Source of the DNA: CAXFCD01 sp964001155
Lineage (GTDB): Bacteria > Fidelibacterota > Marinisomatia > Marinisomatales > UBA1611
Direction: 5' to 3'
NCBI GenBank assembly: GCA_964001155.1
Contig: CAXFCD010000100.1
Coordinates: 1 to 5,281, forward strand
DNA: 5,281 nt
Position numbers and translations under genes: made by a program. The notes beneath the pieces are model-generated. The model saw nothing but the letters and a program-made list of their open reading frames with translations. It was not told the origin of the DNA and did no database searches. The stretch's first letter is position 1. The number at the start of each line of letters is the position of its first letter. This document shows, piece after piece, positions 1-5,281 of the stretch.

Positions 1-267
1 ATCCCAACCTTTGATGACGGAGCCAACTCCCAGAGTAAATGTATAGGGTTCTCGGCCGGGTTTCAGAGATGAATCAAAAACCGACCCATCTTCCAAACTA
101 CCAGTGTAATTCACAACGACCTTATTAAAATCTTGAGCTTGGAGTCCATCGCCAACGACAAGTTCCTCGATTTTGAGTCCATTATTCATTTGTTTTGTAT
201 CTCCTTGATAACATCCTGTACTGAATATCAATAACCCGGATAAAATTATTTTGTATGAAATTTTCAT
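1..267 (-). CDS. FKBP-type peptidyl-prolyl cis-trans isomerase, lipoprotein (partial, N-terminal 89 residues)
   Basis: This is the start of a peptidyl-prolyl cis-trans isomerase of the FKBP family; the gene runs off the left edge, so the C-terminal half of the domain is not visible. Residues 1-18 form a short lipoprotein signal peptide (MK start, hydrophobic stretch ILSGLLIF) ending in the lipobox-like STGC with the lipidated cysteine at position 19; a Ser at -3 is tolerated but not typical. The FKBP domain starts near residue 31. It shows YTGSLEDG (54-61), FDSS (64-67) and VIKGWD (84-89). By comparison with human FKBP12, active-site residues Y26, F36, D37, F46, F48, V55, I56 and W59 correspond here to Y54, F64, D65, Y75, F77, V84, I85 and W88, so the visible part of the site is intact apart from a conservative F-to-Y. 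The product should be anchored in a membrane facing the periplasm and help fold envelope proteins. An in-frame ATG at 285 would add six residues; 267 is preferred because it gives a compact signal peptide with GAGG about 12 nt upstream. Confidence 0.93.
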   Translation of the reverse strand, partial: MKISYKIILSGLLIFSTGCYQGDTKQMNNGLKIEELVVGDGLQAQDFNKVVVNYTGSLEDGSVFDSSLKPGREPYTFTLGVGSVIKGWD

Positions 268-317
268 GTTTAGCTCGTTCCTCATCTCATAAAAAAGGGT
301 TGTAAATTTACCGTCTT
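268..317. promoter_or_regulatory. Divergent intergenic region between the FKBP gene and rarA
   Basis: These 50 bases separate two divergently read genes, so promoter elements for both must lie here or reach into the coding ends. It contains a perfect 10-bp palindrome, GTAAATTTAC, at 302-311, ending six bases before the rarA start codon, and an A-run at 291-296. I could not find a convincing -35/-10 pair in either direction: TTTACA on the minus strand (306-301) resembles a -35 box, but no -10 lies at the right spacing. There is no Shine-Dalgarno sequence within 5-10 nt of the rarA ATG. That a promoter region exists is inferred from gene orientation. Confidence 0.45.
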
Positions 318-1622
318 ATGAATTCGCCACAAACGCTATTCGATTCCCATTTGCCGCCGTTGGCAGAACGGATGCGCCCAAAATCCATTGAAGCATTTTC
401 CGGTCAATCTCATTTGGTAGATGAAGGGAAAATTCTTCATCGGCTCATGAATAATGCATCGCCTTTTTCCATGATTTTTTGGGGGCCGCCGGGGACAGGC
501 AAAACCACTTTAGCTCGAATGATCGCTGATGCATCGGAAGCAAATTTTCGGGAATTGTCTGCTGTGTCCAGTGGTGTGAAAGATTTGCGAGAGGTCATTA
601 AGGTTGCAAAAAGTAATCGGGACATAGGACAACAAACTATTCTTTTTATTGATGAAATTCACCGCTTCAGCAAAAGTCAGCAAGATGCACTCCTTCACGC
701 TGTGGAAGATGGCACATTGATTTTAATCGGTGCCACAACCGAGAATCCATCATTCGAAGTGATTTCGCCTTTACTCTCACGATGTAGAGTTCTTACTTTA
801 AAATCCTTAGAGAAAAATCATTTATCAAAAATTTTAGATTCTGCTTTTCAACAAGATGTCATTTTATCCAAAGATGATGTTTCAATTGGTGAATCTGAAA
901 AAGAATTATTAATTCAATCTGCCGGCGGCGATGCCCGAAAAATGCTCAATACACTAGAAGTGGCAGCCAATTTGACTGGTGGAAAAGGACATATTACAAA
1001 AGCGGTTTTGGATGAAGCGATCCAGTCTAAAACGTTGATCTATGATAAACAAGGTGAATATCATTATGACACCATTAGTGCATTTATCAAATCGGTCCGT
1101 GGTTCTGATCCGGATGCGGCATTGTACTGGTTGGCTGTCATGCTTGAAGGCGGAGAAAAACCGGAATTCATTGCTAGGCGGCTTATCATTTTTGCCTCGG
1201 AAGATATTGGCAATGCGGATCCCAATGGTCTCACCCTGGCCACTTCCGGATTTCAGGCCGCCCACATGATTGGCATGCCGGAAGCATCATTGATATTGGC
1301 TCAAGTGACCACCTATCTCGCCAGTGCGCCCAAATCCAATGCCAGTTATAAAGCCATCAAAGCAGCGACAAAAGTGGTGAAAGAATCGGGAACACCTTCG
1401 GTTCCCTTGCATTTGAGAAATGCACCAACAGATTTAATTAAAGACATGGATTACGGCAAAAATTATGAATATCCTCATTCTCACCCAGACCATTTTGTGG
1501 ATGTGAATTATTTCCCCAATGGTGAAGAGCAAACCTTTTACAATCCCACCAACCAAGGCCGGGAAGAGTGGATTCAAAAACGTCTAAAATCTCTTTGGAA
1601 AGACCGGTATTCTGAAAAATGA
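318..1622 (+). CDS. rarA: Replication-associated recombination protein A (RarA/MgsA/WRNIP1 family AAA+ ATPase)
   Basis: RarA is a cytoplasmic clamp-loader-like AAA+ ATPase that acts at stalled or gapped replication forks together with recombination functions; the bacterial protein is also called MgsA. The 434-residue product is close to the E. coli protein (447) and collinear with it from PLAERMRP (14-21) onward. Visible motifs are Walker A GPPGTGKT (56-63), Walker B ILFIDEIHRF (108-117), sensor 1 GATTENPSF (138-146), an SRCR arginine-finger segment (154-157) and sensor 2 GDARKMLN (204-211). The C-terminal tetramerisation part carries family signatures: SVRGSDPDAALYW (259-271), ASEDIGNADP (293-302), APKSNASY (337-344), HLRNAPT (365-371) and YFP (398-400). 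All ATPase residues expected are present and there is no frameshift. The ATG at 318 is chosen because the N-terminus aligns with the family, although no Shine-Dalgarno sequence precedes it. Residues 5-9 (QTLFD) resemble a sliding-clamp-binding peptide. The stop overlaps the lptD start by four bases. Confidence 0.98.
   Translation: MNSPQTLFDSHLPPLAERMRPKSIEAFSGQSHLVDEGKILHRLMNNASPFSMIFWGPPGTGKTTLARMIADASEANFRELSAVSSGVKDLREVIKVAKSNRDIGQQTILFIDEIHRFSKSQQDALLHAVEDGTLILIGATTENPSFEVISPLLSRCRVLTLKSLEKNHLSKILDSAFQQDVILSKDDVSIGESEKELLIQSAGGDARKMLNTLEVAANLTGGKGHITKAVLDEAIQSKTLIYDKQGEYHYDTISAFIKSVRGSDPDAALYWLAVMLEGGEKPEFIARRLIIFASEDIGNADPNGLTLATSGFQAAHMIGMPEASLILAQVTTYLASAPKSNASYKAIKAATKVVKESGTPSVPLHLRNAPTDLIKDMDYGKNYEYPHSHPDHFVDVNYFPNGEEQTFYNPTNQGREEWIQKRLKSLWKDRYSEK
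1619..1622 (+). promoter_or_regulatory. ATGA stop/start overlap coupling rarA and lptD
   Basis: The lptD start codon (1619-1621) overlaps the rarA stop codon TGA (1620-1622) in the sequence ATGA. No Shine-Dalgarno sequence lies at normal spacing; the nearest purine run, GGAAAG at 1597-1602, is about 16 nt away. Such overlaps commonly allow a terminating ribosome to restart on the next gene, so lptD translation probably depends on rarA translation. The overlap is seen directly; the coupling is inferred. Confidence 0.75.
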
Positions 1623-4600
1623 AAAAAATACTTTTCATATTTCTACTTTCATCTCTCATCTTTCCGGATAATCGATTGAGACTTAAAAAAGCCAACGTTC
1701 TGGAAAATAAAACTATCAACGGCGAATCGGTGAAATACATCTCCGGTAATGTAATTTTTACCAAAGGCACACTTACACTGAATTGTCAAGAGGGTCGGCA
1801 TTACGAACGAAATGAATTGGCCATATTATACCGACAAGTCACTGCACTTCAAGAAGGACGAACCCTTACCTGCGACACATTGAAATTCTATTCTGCTGAA
1901 GACAAAATAATCAGTATTGGCAGTCCACACGTTTGGGATGCAGACTACGATCTGAAAGCGGATTCCTTGACAGTTTTTACAGAAATTGACAGTGGGGTGG
2001 CTTTGGGGAATGTTATACTAATTCAAAAAGGACAAATCATTTCAGCCGATAGAATCGAATACCAAAAAGACCCGGAACAGGATGGTGTTTCTTATATGGC
2101 TTATGGCAATGTGACCATCGAAGATTCATCCCGTATTGCCACTTGCGGCAAAGCAAAATATGACAGAACCAATGAAATCACCACTTTAGAAATTGAGCCG
2201 GAGATCACTGAAAACGGTCGGATTCTTTCCGGAGCAAAAATTGTCCTGACCTATAAAGAAGAAGAATTGGAAAAGCTCCATATTCCTAAAAAAGCATTCG
2301 CTCTAACGCCAATTCAAGGATATCAACAATCCAAATTTGATTCATTGGCTTTTGGTGATTCGTTGCAATTCGACGACCAAATGGAAGGCACACGGTTAAC
2401 AAGTTTTTTCAAAGATGGTGCTATGGATTCATTGCGGATTGAAGGCATGGCGAAAACATTGTATCATGTATTTGAAGATTCGATTTACCAAGGGAAAAAC
2501 AATGCAAGCGGCGACACCATTGTGATGAATTTTTTAGACAATGAGTTGGATCGTCTTCGCATCATTGGCGGGTCGGAAGGAAAGTATGTCCCCGATTCCG
2601 TTGCCAGTGATGTGGGCACTCCTGTTATATATTCCGCAGACCAAATCGAATACCGTCTGAAAGATGAAGAGTCAGATTTTTTAGGCCAAGCCAACATTCG
2701 CCATGACCGCACCAATCTAGAAGCGGGATTTGTCACGGTGAATTGGCAAACTCAAATGTTAGATGCCCTGCCTAAAGTTGAGGGCGATACCCTCAGTGAA
2801 CCAATTCGTCCCGTAATCAAGGAGAAAGGTAAGGACCCCATGACCGGGGATGCCATGACCTACAATTTGGAAACAAAAAAAGGACGCGTAACGAAAGGCC
2901 ACACCAAGGCAGATGATGGATTTTACACCGGAGACCAAATCCGAAATGAAACAACCAAAGTTTTCTTTATCGAAAGTTCCACATACACTACCTGTGATTT
3001 AGATACGGCTCATTTTCATTTTGAATCGCAAAAAATGAAAGTAATTCAAAATGATGTTGTCATTGCCAGGCCCATTATTTTGCATTTGGGACAAATTCCT
3101 ATTTTTGGCATTCCATTGGGGATTTTTCCCCACAAAGGCGGTCAGCGCCATTCGGGATGGATTATGCCCTCCTACGGCGATACAAAAAATCGAGGGCAAT
3201 ACATCCAAGGATTGGGATTTTACTGGGCACCCAGTGATTATTGGGATTCAAAATTCACCATGGATTTCGGTGATCGGGAAGGTGCGGTGTTTAAGGCAAG
3301 AAATGTCTATCGCATGCGTTACAAATTCAATGGTGGACTTACACTGAGGAACCAGCAATATTTGAATGATTCGAGAAATATTGCCGATATTTCTGATGCT
3401 CGGAAAAGCAGCACCAATATCAAATGGAACCACAGTCAAAAACTCAGGAATAATCAAACCTTCAATGCAAATGTAACCTACTCCAGTAGCGGTGACTACA
3501 ACTTCAGAAAAAAATACGGACAAACCGAAGCGGACCGGATGAACCAAAAAGCCATCTCAAATGTGTCCTATTCCAAACGGTGGCCTAAACACAAAAATTC
3601 ACTCAGTGCAAGTTATTATTCAAATAGAGATTTGCTCATTGAAGATAAAGTGAATCCAATAAGCCCTTATTATGTGAGCCCGACCAAAGCGGGTACACAG
3701 CTTAATATTGTGAATCGTACCTTTCCTAAAATGTCTTTTCGACATGGACAAACTAATCTTGTTCCTACCACTGCAAAAGAGAAGAAATGGTTCAATACCA
3801 TCACCTGGAATTATGGACTCAGCTATAACAGCAAGGATCGGGATTATTATGAATCCGTTTTCATAGACAGTTTGGATTCTTTTGGTTGGCTGGATTCCAC
3901 CGGCAGCATGAATATCCAAAATGAACAAAACAGCGGTTGGGTTCATACCTCCGCAATCAATGCACCGCAAAAATTATTTAAATATATTTCGGTGAATCCC
4001 AGTGTGAATTTGAAATCGGTTTGGGTGGATGAAACTTATGCAGGCGTATGGAATGATTCTACCAACAAATTTGAAAAGTCGCTTCAGCAAGGATTCGCCA
4101 CCCGAACTACTGGTTCCTTTTCCATGAATACCAACACACAGATCTACGGTCTTTTTCCTATTCCTTTAGGCCCTATTAGAGCGGTACGCCATGTGATGTC
4201 ACCCTCTGTCGGTTATTCTTGGACGCCGGATTTTTCCAAGCCATTTTTCGGGAAAGACTTGGGCTATATATTGATGGAAACTGATTCATCCGGGAAAGAA
4301 TATTTTCATGACAGATTTGCCGGAACCATGGCAGGCGGGACGCCAAGGTCGGAGCGAAAAGCCATGAATTTCAGTTTGAATAATGTTTTTCAGGCCAAGG
4401 TAAAAAAGGGGGAAGATGAGAAGAAAATTGACCTGTTGAGTTGGCGAATGAGCAGCAGTTATAATTTTGCGGCAGACTCAATGAATCTAGCTAATCTTCG
4501 TTCCACGGTGCGCTCAAAAATCGCAGGGAAATTGAATCTGGATTTGAACATGACCCATGATTTTTACCAATATGACACTGACCGTAGAAAACGAATCGCT

Positions 4601-5140
4601 GAGTTCAATATGAATGAAAATGGAATGATGGCACCACGGCTTACGTCCGCCAGGCTGTCCACCGGTTTTCGGTTCTCCGGAAAACGATGGACTGACAAAA
4701 CTGAAGAAGAGGTTGATGAAGATACCACTGAAGTTGAAGAAGATTTAGCCGGCCCGGGACTGATCAATCCATTGCGAGGGATGCGGAATACGCTGAACAG
4801 CAAGGATCTGTGGCGAACCAATATCAGTTTGAGTTATTCTTACACAGCCACGAATCCGGAGAATCCCCGGAAAACGTTTTGGGTGAATACAAATTCATCT
4901 ATCAATGTAACCCAAAAATGGCGGGTGTCTTATCGAGCAAGATTTGATTTGATTCAACGGGATTTAGTGAGCCATTCCTTTAACATCCACCGTGATTTGC
5001 ACTGCTGGGAATTGTCTCTGCGCTGGACCCCCACAGGGCGAGGTCAGGGAATCAATTTTAAACTCAATGTGAAATCGCCAACGTTGAAAGATATTAAGAT
5101 TGAGAAAAAATCCGGTGTCTTTTCAGGGCCTAGACTCTAG
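1619..5140 (+). CDS. lptD: LPS-assembly outer-membrane protein LptD (OstA/Imp family), long form
   Basis: LptD is the outer-membrane barrel that, with the lipoprotein LptE, takes lipopolysaccharide from the periplasmic Lpt bridge and inserts it into the outer leaflet. This product has 1173 residues against 784 in E. coli. Residues 1 to about 16 are a signal peptide (MKK, then a hydrophobic core) without a clear AXA site. Residues about 25-460 are OstA/LptA-like beta-jellyroll repeats, seen as recurring units such as GNVIFTKG (43-50), TLTCDTLKFY (82-91), GNVILIQKG (130-138), SADRIEY (142-148), GNVTIED (163-169) and SADQIEY (339-345). The core LptD signature follows: YTTCD (456-460), IPIFGIPLGIFPHKGG (493-508), HSGWIMPSYG (511-520) and YWAPSDYWD (535-543). 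The beta-barrel occupies roughly 540-1153, with an acidic loop at 1029-1042 and the late motif DLHCWE (1126-1131). Cys459 matches E. coli Cys173 in the equivalent FTSC motif, and Cys1129 probably matches the Cys724/725 pair. The start is fixed by the signal peptide and the overlap with rarA. No lptA, lptC or lptE gene is in the window. Family assignment is firm; domain borders are approximate. Confidence 0.93.
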   Translation: MKKILFIFLLSSLIFPDNRLRLKKANVLENKTINGESVKYISGNVIFTKGTLTLNCQEGRHYERNELAILYRQVTALQEGRTLTCDTLKFYSAEDKIISIGSPHVWDADYDLKADSLTVFTEIDSGVALGNVILIQKGQIISADRIEYQKDPEQDGVSYMAYGNVTIEDSSRIATCGKAKYDRTNEITTLEIEPEITENGRILSGAKIVLTYKEEELEKLHIPKKAFALTPIQGYQQSKFDSLAFGDSLQFDDQMEGTRLTSFFKDGAMDSLRIEGMAKTLYHVFEDSIYQGKNNASGDTIVMNFLDNELDRLRIIGGSEGKYVPDSVASDVGTPVIYSADQIEYRLKDEESDFLGQANIRHDRTNLEAGFVTVNWQTQMLDALPKVEGDTLSEPIRPVIKEKGKDPMTGDAMTYNLETKKGRVTKGHTKADDGFYTGDQIRNETTKVFFIESSTYTTCDLDTAHFHFESQKMKVIQNDVVIARPIILHLGQIPIFGIPLGIFPHKGGQRHSGWIMPSYGDTKNRGQYIQGLGFYWAPSDYWDSKFTMDFGDREGAVFKARNVYRMRYKFNGGLTLRNQQYLNDSRNIADISDARKSSTNIKWNHSQKLRNNQTFNANVTYSSSGDYNFRKKYGQTEADRMNQKAISNVSYSKRWPKHKNSLSASYYSNRDLLIEDKVNPISPYYVSPTKAGTQLNIVNRTFPKMSFRHGQTNLVPTTAKEKKWFNTITWNYGLSYNSKDRDYYESVFIDSLDSFGWLDSTGSMNIQNEQNSGWVHTSAINAPQKLFKYISVNPSVNLKSVWVDETYAGVWNDSTNKFEKSLQQGFATRTTGSFSMNTNTQIYGLFPIPLGPIRAVRHVMSPSVGYSWTPDFSKPFFGKDLGYILMETDSSGKEYFHDRFAGTMAGGTPRSERKAMNFSLNNVFQAKVKKGEDEKKIDLLSWRMSSSYNFAADSMNLANLRSTVRSKIAGKLNLDLNMTHDFYQYDTDRRKRIAEFNMNENGMMAPRLTSARLSTGFRFSGKRWTDKTEEEVDEDTTEVEEDLAGPGLINPLRGMRNTLNSKDLWRTNISLSYSYTATNPENPRKTFWVNTNSSINVTQKWRVSYRARFDLIQRDLVSHSFNIHRDLHCWELSLRWTPTGRGQGINFKLNVKSPTLKDIKIEKKSGVFSGPRL

Positions 5141-5156
5141 CCGGAAAAATTACCTG

Positions 5157-5281
5157 CCACGAAGGATGCCAAGAATCACGAAAGAGTAAAATCGAAAGTA
5201 TTCTAATCATCATTATTCATTTTCTATTTTAATTTAGTTTTCACACACGTAAAACTTCGCGCTTCTTCGCGAACTTTGCGG
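5157..5281. repeat. Imperfect inverted repeat with AT-rich centre, downstream of lptD
   Basis: The left arm (5157-5183, starting CCACGAAGGATGCC) pairs without gaps with the reverse complement of the right arm (5281-5255, starting CCGCAAAGTTCGCG), with 18 of 27 positions matching. Between the arms lie about 70 bases of AT-rich sequence without a supported ORF. The right arm reaches the window edge, so the element may be longer. It looks like a dispersed intergenic repeat or a small non-coding inverted-repeat element. It is a poor intrinsic terminator because the arms are far apart and imperfect and no T-run follows in the window. Confidence 0.6.
5252..5281. repeat. Three tandem 10-nt units forming the right arm of the inverted repeat
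   Basis: The last 30 bases divide into three 10-mers, AAACTTCGCG (5252-5261), CTTCTTCGCG (5262-5271) and AACTTTGCGG (5272-5281), sharing the core CTTYGCG. The left arm has related but more degenerate units on the other strand: CCACGAAGGAT (5157-5167), GCCAAGAAT (5168-5176) and CACGAAAGAG (5177-5186). The array may continue beyond the window. Confidence 0.6.

Noticed and set aside
283..285. Alternative in-frame start for the FKBP lipoprotein
   Set aside because: It adds six polar residues before the signal peptide and has no better ribosome-binding site; it cannot be fully excluded.
954..1265. 103-codon minus-strand frame inside rarA
   Set aside because: It covers conserved RarA motifs on the other strand and shows no independent coding evidence.
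1438..1770. 110-codon minus-strand frame across the rarA-lptD junction
   Set aside because: Both overlapping plus-strand genes are clearly real, and the antisense product has no family features.
3051..3347. 98-codon plus-strand frame in a second frame within lptD
   Set aside because: It overlaps the conserved LptD core signature, which is clearly read in the main frame.
3620..3970. 116-codon open frame on the minus strand inside lptD
   Set aside because: It lies wholly inside a well-supported gene, shows no recognisable motif, and is best explained as an antisense shadow.
5130..5140. CTAGACTCTAG palindrome over the lptD stop codon, as a possible terminator
   Set aside because: The loop would be a single base, too tight to form a hairpin as written, and no T-run follows.
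5141..5281. CRISPR array suggested by the repeated short units
   Set aside because: The units are about 10 nt, degenerate and contiguous, with no uniform spacers, and no cas gene is present.

Overview
The window holds three protein genes and one intergenic repeat. It looks like a piece of the chromosome of a Gram-negative (diderm) bacterium, because it encodes an LptD-type outer-membrane LPS-assembly protein and a lipobox-bearing periplasmic lipoprotein. Moderate GC, very weak or absent Shine-Dalgarno sequences at all three starts, and the style of the LptD (long periplasmic part, C-terminal DLHCWE motif, acidic loop) suggest the FCB superphylum. Candidatus Marinimicrobia, Ignavibacteriota or Bacteroidota relatives are possible. 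This placement is an inference from sequence character, not a database match.

Layout: positions 1-267 (minus strand) carry the first 89 codons of an FKBP-type peptidyl-prolyl isomerase made as a lipoprotein; its C-terminal half lies beyond the left edge. A 50-bp divergent intergenic region (268-317) must hold the control signals for both directions and contains a perfect 10-bp palindrome. On the plus strand, rarA (318-1622, a replication-associated AAA+ ATPase) overlaps lptD (1619-5140) by four bases in an ATGA arrangement, so the two are almost certainly co-transcribed and probably translationally coupled. Positions 5141-5281 contain no gene. They hold an imperfect inverted repeat built of roughly 10-nt CACGAAG/CTTCGCG-like units, which runs up to the right edge and may continue past it.

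How the genes relate: RarA acts at stalled replication forks in the cytoplasm, while LptD inserts lipopolysaccharide into the outer leaflet of the outer membrane, so the operon joins two unrelated jobs. The divergent FKBP lipoprotein is a plausible envelope folding factor and would suit a neighbourhood that makes a very large outer-membrane barrel, although this link is inferred from position only. No new multi-gene system is evident. The points most worth a second look are the enlarged periplasmic region of LptD with its reduced cysteine set, the rarA-lptD coupling, and the terminal repeat.
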